The position numbers and the translations under genes are program-made. Shown here piece after piece: positions 33,345 to 45,174 of a stretch of DNA of 64,000 nucleotides. The first letter of the stretch is position 1. Every line of letters starts with the position of its first letter. The stretch covers positions 1,612,001-1,676,000 of the forward strand of contig OZ252290.1 in NCBI GenBank assembly GCA_965250105.1, written 5' to 3'. The DNA is from JBCBSK01 sp965250105. Lineage in GTDB: Bacteria; Pseudomonadota; Alphaproteobacteria; Rhizobiales; Tepidamorphaceae. The notes under the pieces were generated by a model that was given only the letters and a program-made list of their open reading frames with translations, made no database searches and was not told the DNA's origin.

Positions 33345-33962
33345 ATGTCGAAGAAAGCCAGAAAGCCCGAGGCCGGCGAACGACCGGCCGTGCAGGACGA
33401 CAAGGGCCGGCTCACCGCGCTCGATCTCCCCGACGCCGATCTGTCGCCCGAGATGCGCGCCTATTTCGACAAATGCCTCGACAAGATCGGCTTCGTGCCC
33501 AACGTTCTCGGGGCGTATGCCCATGACGGGCCCAAGCTCGACGCCTTCGCGGCGATGTATAACGATCTCATGCTGGCGCCGTCGGGCCTGTCCAAGCTCG
33601 AACGCGAGATGATCGCGGTCGCCGTCTCCTCGGTGAACCATTGCTATTACTGCCTGACCGCGCATGGCGCGGCGGTGCGGCAATTGTCCGGCGATCCGGC
33701 GCTCGGCGAACTCATGGTGATGAACTGGCGCGCCGCGGACCTCTCCGAACGCCACCGGGCCATGCTCGATTTCGCGGTCAAGCTCACCGAAGCCCCCGCC
33801 ATCATCGAGGAAGACGATCGCCAGGCACTGCGCGACGCCGGTTTCTCGGACAAGGACATTTTCGACATCGCCTCGGTAGCCGGCTTCTTCAACATGTCGA
33901 ACCGGGTCGCGGCGGCGACCGATATGCGCCCCAATGCCGACTATCACGCCCAGGCGCGGTGA
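33345..33962 (+). CDS. AhpD-like peroxidase-related protein (carboxymuconolactone decarboxylase family)
   Basis: The 205-residue protein has the AhpD signature VSSVNHCYYCLTAHGAAV, with redox cysteines Cys100 and Cys103 and His107. Glu88 lies in the expected upstream position. It is likely a thiol-dependent peroxidase or reductant of one. GGGAGGA lies just before the ATG at 33345; a GTG one codon earlier is possible. It is about 100 bp after the ParA gene and may share its transcript. Confidence 0.9.
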   Translation: MSKKARKPEAGERPAVQDDKGRLTALDLPDADLSPEMRAYFDKCLDKIGFVPNVLGAYAHDGPKLDAFAAMYNDLMLAPSGLSKLEREMIAVAVSSVNHCYYCLTAHGAAVRQLSGDPALGELMVMNWRAADLSERHRAMLDFAVKLTEAPAIIEEDDRQALRDAGFSDKDIFDIASVAGFFNMSNRVAAATDMRPNADYHAQAR

Positions 33963-34136
33963 CGGCGGCCCCGGCCTCCCGTCTCGCGCGCCACACGCCG
34001 CGCACCGCCCGTCGCCGATCACGATGCGTTGTTAACCAGTCGTGAAGAAAGCGGCGGGCGCGGGCTTCAATCCGCGCCGCTTTTCCACCACAGTTGCGCC
34101 GTTGATTAAGACTTCCTTAACCATGGGAGCCGGCGC

Positions 34137-35486
34137 GTGGCCCAGGCGCTCCGCCAAGGTGTCGAAGACCTGTCGCTGACCATGCGGCTGACGCTGGCCG
34201 TTCTCGCGCTGGCGTCCGGCGTCTACACCTATCTCGGCGTGCGCGACCTGCTCGACGGGTCGGCCTCGGTGACCTTCTTCGGCGCCATCATCTATTCGGC
34301 GGCCGTGTCGGTCGGCATCTACACCTTCTGGTCCTTCCTGATCCGCTTCCTGCCCAATGTGCGCGAAGCCCGCATCCGCCGCGCGCTCTATGGCGCGATG
34401 GCGATCGGCTCGGTGATGATCATCGCCATGTCGTCCTGGCTCAACGCGGCGGCCCTCGCCGGATCGGCGGCCCTCGAACAACACCTCGCCGAGGCGGCGG
34501 AGGACTATGCCCGCGACCTCGACACCGCCCATAACAACGCGCTCGCCGCGCAGTCGCTATTGCCAGACATCCAGCTCGCCGCCGACCGCTTCGCTCGCCT
34601 GGCCGAGGAAGAACGCGACACCGGCGCGCTGACCGGCACCTCGGGCTCGGGCACCGTCGTCCAGCTCTTGTCGCAGATGTCGACCCAGCTGCGGGCGCTC
34701 GCCGATCAGGTGGCGACGGCGCGCGGCGAGGTCGCGGCGCTCTATGCCGAGGGCGGCACGCATCTGTCGGCCATGCGCCGGCTGGTCAGCGCGTCGGGGC
34801 CCATCGCGCCGCGCGGCGACGCCTTCGCCGAGGAAGCGGTCGCGCTGACCGGCGTCATCGCCGCCCTGCAGCAGACCTCGATCGCGCCGGCGGTCTTGCG
34901 CGCCGCCGAAGGGCTCGAACGCTCCTTCATCGCGCCGGCCGCAGATGGCGGCACCGAAGACCTGCGCGCCCGGCAAAGCCTGATCGTCGGCAATGTGGCC
35001 GACGCCGTCGGCGCCGAAGCGGCCGCCCTGGCCGACGCGGCCCAGACCATTCTGGCCCGCGAGCAGGCGGTGCCCGAACGCTTCGTGCCGCTGTCGCGGC
35101 CGGAAGCGGTCCTGGTCTATGCGCGCGACTTCCTGCCGAGCTGGGCCGGCGCCATCTCGATCGACCTGCTGCCCGCCGTCCTGGTGATGATCCTGTCGAT
35201 CGTGCAGGGCGCGATCCGCGACCGCGAGGACCCCGACCTCGCCGAACATTCGATCACCGCCGCCGACATGATGCGCGCCATGCGGCTCTATGAGCGCATG
35301 CGCGCCGAGGAAATCGCCACCGCCCGCATGGCGCAGGCCGCCGCGCCGGCGGCAGCTCCCGAGTCCGACCCCGATGCCAGGCCCGTCGATGTCGATGATG
35401 CGCCGCCCCGGCCCCGCGACCGGGCGGATGGCGGCGGCGCGACGGTGACGCCGCTGGCGCCGAAACCCAGCCTGCCGGGGTCGTAG
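34137..35486 (+). CDS. Multi-pass membrane protein with long helical extracytoplasmic region, function unknown
   Basis: The 449-residue protein has hydrophobic segments at about 17-37, 45-72 and 83-105, then about 220 residues rich in Ala, Glu and Gln that look helical or coiled-coil (LEQHLAEAAEDYARDL and similar). A fourth hydrophobic segment (IDLLPAVLVMILSIVQGAI) lies near 345, followed by a Pro/Ala-rich tail. GTG at 34137 with GGGAG upstream is the start. It ends 3 bp before a ClpP-like protease gene, so the two form a unit. I do not recognise a named family; the topology resembles a sensor or scaffold. Confidence 0.8.
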   Translation: MAQALRQGVEDLSLTMRLTLAVLALASGVYTYLGVRDLLDGSASVTFFGAIIYSAAVSVGIYTFWSFLIRFLPNVREARIRRALYGAMAIGSVMIIAMSSWLNAAALAGSAALEQHLAEAAEDYARDLDTAHNNALAAQSLLPDIQLAADRFARLAEEERDTGALTGTSGSGTVVQLLSQMSTQLRALADQVATARGEVAALYAEGGTHLSAMRRLVSASGPIAPRGDAFAEEAVALTGVIAALQQTSIAPAVLRAAEGLERSFIAPAADGGTEDLRARQSLIVGNVADAVGAEAAALADAAQTILAREQAVPERFVPLSRPEAVLVYARDFLPSWAGAISIDLLPAVLVMILSIVQGAIRDREDPDLAEHSITAADMMRAMRLYERMRAEEIATARMAQAAAPAAAPESDPDARPVDVDDAPPRPRDRADGGGATVTPLAPKPSLPGS

Positions 35487-35489
35487 GCC

Positions 35490-36437
35490 ATGACGCGGCA
35501 GGCCCCTCATAGCCCCTCCCAGCACGCCGGTGCGCTGTCATCAGAGGACAGGCCCACACGGACCGGCTGGGCGCGGCGCAAGGCGCAGCTCGCCGATGCG
35601 GGCTTCGCGCTCGCCGTGTTCGTGCTGGTGGCGAGCGCCAGCTTCATGCTGCTCTCGATCGACTTCCGGGACCTGCGCCAGCGCATCGGCATCGAGACCG
35701 CGCGCATCGACGCCGGCACCGACGCAAGCACCGGCACGGTGCCTATGGACCGGCCGCGCCTCGGCGATCAGACCCGGCCTTATCTGCCGGCCTCGCGCCC
35801 CATCGCGCCAGGTCGCGACCTGCCGCGCAATCCCGACTGGCCGGTGGCCAGCGAGGCCGCGCCGATGACCTTCACCCGCACCGGATCGATCGTCCATGCC
35901 TCGGGAACCATCACGCCGGGCACGGCCGCTCGCTTCGATCGCTTCGCCGCGGCCGAGGGCGACACGGACGCACCCTTCGACACGGTCGTCCTGCATTCGC
36001 CTGGCGGGCTGGTCGACGAGGCGATCGCGCTGGCGCGCCATATCCGCGCGGCCGATCTCCGCACCCGCGTGCCGGCGGAGGGCTATTGCGCCTCGTCCTG
36101 CCCGCTCGTCTTCGCCGGCGGCACCGAGCGCATCGCCCACAAGGATGCCTGGATCGGCGTGCACCGGGCCTTCGTGCCGCCCGACACCTTCGGTTCCATG
36201 CAGGACGGCATCGCGGCCGCCCAGGAAGTCTCGGCCGCCGCCCAGGACCTGCTGCACGGTTTCGGCGTCGACGCGCTGGTCTGGACCTTCGCCATGCGCA
36301 CGCCGAAGGAACAGCTCTATTTCTTCACCACCGACCAATTGACCGATCTCAGGCTGGCGACCCGGATCGAGGGTGGCGCCGAGGCGCGCTCCATCTCCGT
36401 GCCGCTGCCGCGCCCGAAACCAGACCGGGATCTTTAG
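35490..36437 (+). CDS. Membrane-anchored ClpP/crotonase-fold protease-like protein (COG3904 type)
   Basis: The 315-residue protein has one N-terminal membrane segment at about 37-56, a low-complexity linker and a periplasmic ClpP-like domain from about 125. Conserved motifs are VVLHSPGGLVDEAIALARHI, EGYCASSCPLVFAGG with a likely nucleophile at Ser202 or Ser203, and WIGVHRAF with His225. It begins 3 bp after the unknown membrane protein gene, so a functional pair is likely. It converges with ccmB, 17 bp apart. Substrate is unknown. Confidence 0.82.
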   Translation: MTRQAPHSPSQHAGALSSEDRPTRTGWARRKAQLADAGFALAVFVLVASASFMLLSIDFRDLRQRIGIETARIDAGTDASTGTVPMDRPRLGDQTRPYLPASRPIAPGRDLPRNPDWPVASEAAPMTFTRTGSIVHASGTITPGTAARFDRFAAAEGDTDAPFDTVVLHSPGGLVDEAIALARHIRAADLRTRVPAEGYCASSCPLVFAGGTERIAHKDAWIGVHRAFVPPDTFGSMQDGIAAAQEVSAAAQDLLHGFGVDALVWTFAMRTPKEQLYFFTTDQLTDLRLATRIEGGAEARSISVPLPRPKPDRDL

Positions 36438-36454
36438 CGACGGATAACGCTCGG

Positions 36455-37123
36455 TCACCCCTGGCTTAGGCGCAGGGCGGCGGCGGCCGCGAATGGCGCC
36501 AGCGCGATGGCCCCGAGCGACAGGCCGCACAGAATCAGGAACGGCACCTCGAAGGGGGTCGGGCCGATGATGACCGCCGATGTGGCGCTGATGCCGAAGA
36601 TCAGCACCGGGATCGTCAACGGCAGGACGAGCACCGGCAGCAGCAGCCCGCCGCGCCTCAGCGCCACGGTCAGGGCCGCGCCGATCGCGCCGATGAAGGT
36701 CAGCGCCGGCGTGCCGGCGAGAAGCGTCGCGGTAACGGCGAGCAGCGCGTCACCCGGCACGTTCAGCATCAGCCCGAGGACCGGGGCGGCCAGCGACAGC
36801 GGCAGGCCCGTCGTCGTCCAGTGGGCGAAGGCCTTGGAGGCGACGACGATCTCCATCGGCATGGGACCGAGCATGAGATGATCCAGCGTGCCGTCCTCCT
36901 GATCGGCCTGGAACAGCCGGTCGAGCGCCAAAAGCGTGGCCAGAAGCGCGCCGATCCACAAAATCGCCGGCCCGATGCGGCCGAGCAGGTTGAGGTCCGG
37001 GCCGATGGCGAAGGGCGTGATCGTCACCAGGATGAGGAAGAAGACGATACCCATCAGCCCGCCGCCGCCGAGCCGCACGGCGATCGCGATCTCGCGACGA
37101 TAGAGCGCCAGGAAGGCCGTCAT
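36455..37123 (-). CDS. ccmB: Haem exporter permease CcmB
   Basis: The 222-residue membrane protein begins MTAFLALYRREIAIAVRLGG and has the LDRLFQADQEDGTLDHLMLG segment characteristic of CcmB, with about six transmembrane helices. With CcmA it forms the ATPase-driven module of cytochrome c maturation system I. It overlaps ccmA by 4 bp. No ccmC, ccmD or ccmG follows; the next gene is the convergent ClpP-like gene. Confidence 0.96.
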   Translation of the reverse strand: MTAFLALYRREIAIAVRLGGGGLMGIVFFLILVTITPFAIGPDLNLLGRIGPAILWIGALLATLLALDRLFQADQEDGTLDHLMLGPMPMEIVVASKAFAHWTTTGLPLSLAAPVLGLMLNVPGDALLAVTATLLAGTPALTFIGAIGAALTVALRRGGLLLPVLVLPLTIPVLIFGISATSAVIIGPTPFEVPFLILCGLSLGAIALAPFAAAAALRLSQG

Positions 37124-37803
37124 GCGGAAACGGCTCCGCCGAGGCTCAGACGGTCGGTGGTGAACGGCATCTCCTGATGCGTCGCGGCCACGACGAGGCC
37201 GCCGCCCGATAGATGGGCGCCGACGAGATCGAAGAGCCGTTTCTGCGACGCGGTATCGAGCGCCGATGTCGGTTCGTCGAGCAGCCAGATCGGCCGACGC
37301 GACACCAGAAGCCGCGCCAAGGCGGCGCGGCGGCGCTGGCCGGCCGACAGAAAACCAGCCGGCAAGGCGAGCGCATGGGCAAGCCCGACTTCGGCCAGCG
37401 CATCGGCCGCGCCGAGCCCCGTGGCACCATAATAGGCGCGCCAGAAGGCGACATTCTCCTCGACTGTCAGCGCCGGCTTCAAGGCATCCAGATGGCCGAG
37501 ATAGTGGCAGTGCTCGCCGAGCGGGGTGTCCTCGCGCCCGCCCTCGAGATCGAGCGTGCCAGCGAGCGGGCGCAAGAGACCTGCGATCAGGCGGATCAGC
37601 GAAGACTTGCCCGAGCCGTTGGGGCCGACGAGCGCCAGCGCGCCACCGCCGGCGACCGAGAAGGACAGCCGGTCGAAGACCGGCCGGCCACCGCGCTCGC
37701 AGGCGAGATTTTGGCCCGTCAGGCGCAACCGACCCGCCCCCGCCACATGGCTGACGCGTTGTTCCGGCAAGACGTCTTCCGATAGGCCATGGACCGCATT
37801 CAT
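37120..37803 (-). CDS. ccmA: Haem exporter ATP-binding protein CcmA
   Basis: The 227-residue ATPase has Walker A GPNGSGKSSLI, signature LSAGQRRRAALARLL and Walker B IWLLDEPTSALD. It drives release of holo-CcmE from the CcmC-haem complex during cytochrome c maturation. I take the ATG at 37803, since upstream codons are not conserved. It is divergent from acnA, an arrangement typical of Hyphomicrobiales, and overlaps ccmB by 4 bp. Confidence 0.95.
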   Translation of the reverse strand: MNAVHGLSEDVLPEQRVSHVAGAGRLRLTGQNLACERGGRPVFDRLSFSVAGGGALALVGPNGSGKSSLIRLIAGLLRPLAGTLDLEGGREDTPLGEHCHYLGHLDALKPALTVEENVAFWRAYYGATGLGAADALAEVGLAHALALPAGFLSAGQRRRAALARLLVSRRPIWLLDEPTSALDTASQKRLFDLVGAHLSGGGLVVAATHQEMPFTTDRLSLGGAVSA

Positions 37804-37981
37804 TCGACGCGCTCTAGGCCTCCCGGCCGGTCCGCGCGCTCCCCCTTTCGCCGTTACATGATGCCGGCGACTTGACATCGCCGCCGCCGCCGCGAAAACA
37901 AGACGTTAGAACCCTTCGAACCCGTCCGCCGCGCGGCATCTATATGCCAGCACCGGCCGACCGACGATAGAGGCCGCCACC

Positions 37982-40681
<2,700 letters not shown>

Positions 40682-40915
40682 CGGTAGCCTGGCCAGGATA
40701 GCCGACCGAAACGCGAGCCTCGCGGGCGGTCGCGAAAATGTGGCCGCCCGTGATCACAGGCTTCTCGTCGCGAGAACGAAACCACGCGGACGCAACTAAG
40801 CCATTGTTCTAACGTGGCTTTGCCTGCAACGCCTTGTTCCGCTTTCGCTGAATGGGTTCCATGCGTCACCGGCATGTGACTGGCCGGCGCGGGTGCATGG
40901 ACCTAATTTGCCGCC

Positions 40916-41707
40916 ATGACCTTATCGATCGCATTTTCCCGACGGATAGCGCATGGCCGCGCCCTGCCGTTCTTCGGCTGTCTCGCTCTCGCCATGAGCC
41001 TGGCGTTGGCGCCGCTCGACCGGGCCTGGGCCGAGATGACCGCCCGGCCGGTGTCGCTGGTCGAACTCTTCACCAGCCAGGGCTGTTCGTCCTGCCCGCC
41101 GGCGGACGAACTGATCGGCGAGATGGCCGACGACCCCGGCCTTCTCGTGCTCAGCCTTCATGTCGACTATTGGGACTATCTCGGCTGGCGCGACACCTTC
41201 GGCTCGGCCGCCTTCACCAAGCGCCAGCGCGGCTACGCGGCCGACCGCAAGGACGGCAAGGTCTATACGCCGCAGGCCGTGATCAACGGCACGACGCATG
41301 TCGTGGGCTCGGACGAGGCCGGCATCGTGGACGCGCTCGAAACGACCTCGTCGCCGAGCAATATCGCGATCGACGTCGACAAGGTCGGCGATCAGGTCAT
41401 CGTGACCATCGACAATCCGGCATTGTTTCGCGGCCCCCGCCGCGGCACGCTGTGGCTTGCCTCCTACACCCCGCAGGAGCAGGTCGAGATCGAGCGCGGC
41501 GAGAACAAGGGCCTGCTCGCGACCTATACCCATGTCGTACACAAACTTGTTCCGGTGGCCGACTGGAACGGCGGCGACATGACGGTCACCCTGCCGCTCG
41601 ATATGTTCACGGCAAAGGGTCAGCGCTGCGCTCTGATCCTGCAGGAAGGCGACCCGGACCGACCAGGCAGGCTCGTCACCGCCGTCGCCATCGACGGCAC
41701 CTACTGA
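40916..41707 (+). CDS. DUF1223 thioredoxin-like secreted protein
   Basis: The 263-residue precursor has a signal peptide ending near AWA (about residue 39) and a thioredoxin-like core starting VSLVELFTSQGCSSCPPADEL with Cys57 and Cys60. The DYWDYLGWRDTFGSAAFTKRQ segment is diagnostic of DUF1223. A periplasmic thiol-redox role is plausible but not shown for the family. It follows acnA by 235 bp and is probably transcribed on its own. Confidence 0.88.
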   Translation: MTLSIAFSRRIAHGRALPFFGCLALAMSLALAPLDRAWAEMTARPVSLVELFTSQGCSSCPPADELIGEMADDPGLLVLSLHVDYWDYLGWRDTFGSAAFTKRQRGYAADRKDGKVYTPQAVINGTTHVVGSDEAGIVDALETTSSPSNIAIDVDKVGDQVIVTIDNPALFRGPRRGTLWLASYTPQEQVEIERGENKGLLATYTHVVHKLVPVADWNGGDMTVTLPLDMFTAKGQRCALILQEGDPDRPGRLVTAVAIDGTY

Positions 41708-42090
41708 CCCTATCGCGATCAGACGAAGCGTATCGGGCAAAACCGCTGCGGTTTGCCGGCTTAAGAACAGCCTTGCATAGCCCTCGAACGCAACGATGCG
41801 GCTTCAAAAAATAAAGGGCCGCATCAGCGACCCGCGTGAGTTTGGGGGATTGAACCAGTTGCCGGAAAGATGTGGTTCGGCCCGGACAGCACTTCGGGGG
41901 GCTGGGGGGCTAGGAAACCGAACCGCCGACCGGACCGAACCAACGAGGCAACAGGCTGCAAGATCGTTCGGCAATCTGTCGCGCGAGCGGCTCGATCGCG
42001 GCGGAAATATGACGATTTGTCCATGTGCCACGCGCCGATCGGTCATCTAGACCACGAAACGCGCCTCATCTAGCCAATGATCGTGATCGG
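41708..42090. other. Intergenic region with two inverted repeats
   Basis: These 383 bases between convergent genes hold no credible gene. A palindrome with AAACCGC/GCGGTTT arms lies at 41740-41754. A second repeat with GATGCGGC/GCCGCATC arms lies at 41795-41825 around an A-rich loop. Neither has a clear T-run for a terminator. Beyond 41830 I see nothing definable. Confidence 0.65.
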
Positions 42091-42729
42091 TCAATGCGCC
42101 GCCTGGCGGGTCAGGGCCAGCTTGACGCCGAGACCGATCAGGACACCGCCGCCGAGCCAGCGGAAGAACCGCATGATGTTCCGCCCGCGGCTGAGCCGGC
42201 GCACGACTTCCGACGCGCAGACCACCGTCACGATATCGGCCGATGACGCGGTCAGATTGACCAGCGTTCCGAGCACCAGGAACTGCAGCCAGACGGGGAT
42301 GTCGGCCGCCGGATCGACGAATTGCGGCAGGAAGGCAATGAAGAACAGCGCCACCTTGGGATTCAATACTTCGACGGTGATGCTCTCGAAAAAGGCGCGC
42401 CGCGCCGTCTTGCGGGGAATGTCGGCAACCGTGACGGGGGTGCCCGGATTACGGATGATGGCGATGCCGAGCCAGACCAGATAGCCCGCGCCGACGAGCT
42501 TCAGGGCGAGATAGAGTTCGGGGACATAGGCAAACAGCGCCGACAGGCCGAAGGCGGCCGCCAGGACATGGACATAGCCGCCGATATGGATGCCGAGCGC
42601 CGCCATGAAACCCGCGCGGCGGCCGCGCGCCATCGTCTGCGCCGCCGTATAGAGAAGCGCCGGGCCTGGCATATAGGCGAACAGAATCGTCGCCGCCGCG
42701 AAGGTTAGAAACAGGCTCCAGGACGTCAT
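42091..42729 (-). CDS. LysE/RhtB-family exporter
   Basis: The 212-residue protein starts with FLTFAAATILFAYMPGPALLYTAAQ, the LysE-family first helix with its PGP motif, and has about six membrane segments. Family members export amino acids or related compounds. It is 34 bp downstream of the aldehyde dehydrogenase operon on the same strand, so it may export an amine or amino acid connected to that pathway. The substrate is not predictable from sequence. Confidence 0.88.
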   Translation of the reverse strand: MTSWSLFLTFAAATILFAYMPGPALLYTAAQTMARGRRAGFMAALGIHIGGYVHVLAAAFGLSALFAYVPELYLALKLVGAGYLVWLGIAIIRNPGTPVTVADIPRKTARRAFFESITVEVLNPKVALFFIAFLPQFVDPAADIPVWLQFLVLGTLVNLTASSADIVTVVCASEVVRRLSRGRNIMRFFRWLGGGVLIGLGVKLALTRQAAH

Positions 42730-42763
42730 CGGCCACTCGCCTCCCTTACTTCTTCAGCTGCGG

Positions 42764-44311
42764 TCAATCCCCGGGACCGTAGCCGAACGGAATGGCGGCG
42801 TCATCATCGGTCTCGGTCCAGACGGATTTCGCCTGGGTGTATTCGAGAAGAACATCATGGCCCGACGACCGGCCGAAGCCGGACCCGCGCATGCCGCCGA
42901 AAGGCGCCATCACGGACAGCGTGCGATAGCCATTGATCCACACCGTGCCGGCGCGCAAGGCGCGCGCGACCCGATGCGCGCGGCCGACCTGGGCCGTCCA
43001 GACGGCGCCCGCCAGATCAAAGGCGGTGTCATTGGCCAGGGCAACCGCCTCGTCCTCGTCGCGGAACGGGATCACGGCAAGGACCGGGCCGAAGATCTCC
43101 CGCTGGGCGAGCGGCATGTCGTTCGTCACCCCTGCGAAAACGGTCGGCCGCAGGAACAGGCCCCGGTCGAGCGCGTCCGGCCGCCCGCCGCCCGTGGCGA
43201 GCCGCGCGCCGGCCGACAGGCCATCGGCGATCATCGCCGACACCTTGTCATATTGCGGACGATTGTTGATCGGCCCGACCTCGGTCTCGGGCGCGAGCGG
43301 CGCGCCGACGCAAAGCCGGTCGGCGCCGGCGGCGATCATCGCGACCAGATCGTCATGAACCGAGGCTTCGACCAGAAGCCGCGACCCAGCCGTGCAGCTC
43401 TGCCCGCAAGCACCGAAGATGGCGCCTTGCGCGGCTTTCGCCGCGCGGCCGAGATCGGCATCGGCGAAGACGATATTCGCCGACTTGCCACCGAGTTCCA
43501 ACAGCGCCGGGCGCCCTGCCCGGGCGGCGGCTTCGGCCACCTTGCGCCCAGTTTCGGTCGACCCGATGAAGACCGTCTTGCCGGTTCTTGGGTCCGAGAC
43601 GAGACGCGCACCGGCCGTCGCGCCGAGCCCGGCGATGACATTGACCGCGCCCGCCGGCACGCCGGCCTCGATCAGGATCCGGCCGAGCCGGATCGAGGTG
43701 ACGGGCGTCAACTCGCTGGGCTTCAAAACGACCGCATTGCCGGCGGCGAGCGCCGGCGCGAGTTGCCAGCCGGCGGTGAAGATCGGCGCGTTCCACGGCG
43801 TGATCTGGACAATCGTGCCGAGCGGCTCGCGCAGCACATAGGTGAGCTGGCTGGTCGGCACCGGGATGACCTCGCCATGGATCTTGTCGGCCCAGCCGGC
43901 GTAATAGGCGAACATATCGGCGACCTTGCCGACCTCGACGCGGGCGTCACGCAACGGTTTGCCGGCAAAATGAGCTTCGAGAAGGGCCAGTTCCTCCGCC
44001 GCCTGGCCGATGCGCCGCGATGCTTCATGGAGGATCGCGCCGCGCGCGCTGGCGGTCAGGGCGCGCCAGGCGGCACCACCCTTTTCGGCCGCATCGAGCG
44101 CCGCCTCGGCATGCGCCACGCCGCCATCGGCATAGGACAATAGGGGCCGTTCGGTGGCGGGGTCCGCGACATCGATCGCGGCGCCCGTTCCAGTGACGAG
44201 ATCGCCGTCGATCAGGCTCGCGACCCCATCGGCCCCGAACAGCGCCGCGAAGGCTCGGCGCGGCGCCTCGGCCATCGCGTCGTCATCTCCTGTCATGCGC
44301 GTATCGGTCAT
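42764..44311 (-). CDS. Aldehyde dehydrogenase family protein
   Basis: The roughly 515-residue NAD(P)-dependent enzyme has PWNAPIFTAGWQLAPALAAG, the general-base Glu in LLELGGKSANIVF, and the catalytic Cys in FGACGQSCTAGSRLLV. It resembles the betaine-aldehyde/aminoaldehyde group. The preferred ATG at 44311 overlaps the stop of the dehydrogenase gene before it by 4 bp. The operon context (ammonia-lyase, D-aminoacylase, hydroxyacid dehydrogenase) suggests oxidation of a semialdehyde. Confidence 0.9.
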   Translation of the reverse strand: MTDTRMTGDDDAMAEAPRRAFAALFGADGVASLIDGDLVTGTGAAIDVADPATERPLLSYADGGVAHAEAALDAAEKGGAAWRALTASARGAILHEASRRIGQAAEELALLEAHFAGKPLRDARVEVGKVADMFAYYAGWADKIHGEVIPVPTSQLTYVLREPLGTIVQITPWNAPIFTAGWQLAPALAAGNAVVLKPSELTPVTSIRLGRILIEAGVPAGAVNVIAGLGATAGARLVSDPRTGKTVFIGSTETGRKVAEAAARAGRPALLELGGKSANIVFADADLGRAAKAAQGAIFGACGQSCTAGSRLLVEASVHDDLVAMIAAGADRLCVGAPLAPETEVGPINNRPQYDKVSAMIADGLSAGARLATGGGRPDALDRGLFLRPTVFAGVTNDMPLAQREIFGPVLAVIPFRDEDEAVALANDTAFDLAGAVWTAQVGRAHRVARALRAGTVWINGYRTLSVMAPFGGMRGSGFGRSSGHDVLLEYTQAKSVWTETDDDAAIPFGYGPGD

Positions 44312-45174
44312 GCGCCGCTGTCCTTCCATGCCGCTTCGGCCAGCCGGTTGAAATCGGCGCCATCGTCGAGCCGCGCGGCGCTGTCGGCCCAGAGCCGGGC
44401 CGCGATGGAGGCCAGCGGCAGATCCGCCGAGACGGCGCGCGCCAGATCGGCGGCGAGCCGCACATCCTTGCGCATCAGCCCCATGGTGAAGCCGGAATCG
44501 AAGGCCTCGTTCATCACCCAGGTCGGCAGGTTGACCTCGGTGACGGCGGAGCGGCCGGAGCCGGCATTCAGCACCTCGACCAGCGCGTCGCTCGTGATCC
44601 CAGCCGCATCGCCAAGCCGCAAGGCTTCGCCGGCGAGCTGGAGCTGGGCCGCGCAGAGAAGGTTGTTGATGAGCTTGGCCACATTACCCGCGCCGGGACC
44701 GCCGCAACGCACGACCCGCCGCGCCAGGGCATCCAGAACGGGCATCGAGCGGTCGAGATCGGCATCCACGCCGCCCGCCATGACGAGCAGCGCGCCACGC
44801 GCCGCCCCCGCCGCACCACCCGACACCGGGCAATCGACGAAACCGATCCCCCGCGCCGCCGCCTCGGCCTGGAGCGCGCGGGTCGATGCCGGGTCGGCGG
44901 TCGATGTGTCGAGCACGACATGACCGGCGCCGGCCGTGTCAAACAACGTGGCGCAGACCCGTTCGACGATAGCGGAATTGGGCAGCGACAGCAGCGTCGC
45001 GTCGCAACCGGCGGCAAGCGCCGGGACAGCGTCGACGGTCGCCGCGAAACGTCCGCGCCGGTTGGCATCGGTATCGAAGCCGACGACGTCGAACCCTTTG
45101 CCGGCAAGCGTTTCCGCCATCGGCAGGCCCATGGCGCCGAGGCCGACGACGCCGATACGGGTCAGACCCGTCAT
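44308..45174 (-). CDS. NAD-dependent beta-hydroxyacid dehydrogenase (3-hydroxyisobutyrate dehydrogenase-like)
   Basis: The 288-residue enzyme has the Rossmann motif GVVGLGAMGLPMAETLAGKG, substrate segment DCPVSGGAAGAARGALLV and the catalytic lysine in GNVAKLINNLLCAA. Family members oxidise 3-hydroxyisobutyrate, tartronate semialdehyde and similar compounds. The ATG at 45174 overlaps the D-aminoacylase stop by 4 bp. It is flanked in the same operon by an aldehyde dehydrogenase; together they could take a hydroxyacid to an acid through a semialdehyde. Confidence 0.88.
   Translation of the reverse strand: MTGLTRIGVVGLGAMGLPMAETLAGKGFDVVGFDTDANRRGRFAATVDAVPALAAGCDATLLSLPNSAIVERVCATLFDTAGAGHVVLDTSTADPASTRALQAEAAARGIGFVDCPVSGGAAGAARGALLVMAGGVDADLDRSMPVLDALARRVVRCGGPGAGNVAKLINNLLCAAQLQLAGEALRLGDAAGITSDALVEVLNAGSGRSAVTEVNLPTWVMNEAFDSGFTMGLMRKDVRLAADLARAVSADLPLASIAARLWADSAARLDDGADFNRLAEAAWKDSGA

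Noticed and set aside
41795..41825. Inverted repeat as a terminator for the DUF1223 gene
   Set aside because: The loop is 15 nt and no T-run follows on either strand; listed only as a repeat within the intergenic entry.
41830..42060. Possible tRNA or gene remnant in the gap before lysE
   Set aside because: No cloverleaf, T-loop or CCA-adjacent acceptor stem could be built, and no frame shows protein similarity.
42764..44311. Aldehyde dehydrogenase as a choline/betaine BetB under the BetI-like regulator
   Set aside because: It sits 22 kb away in the dpaL operon, with no betA or shared operator, so the diaminopropionate context is more convincing.
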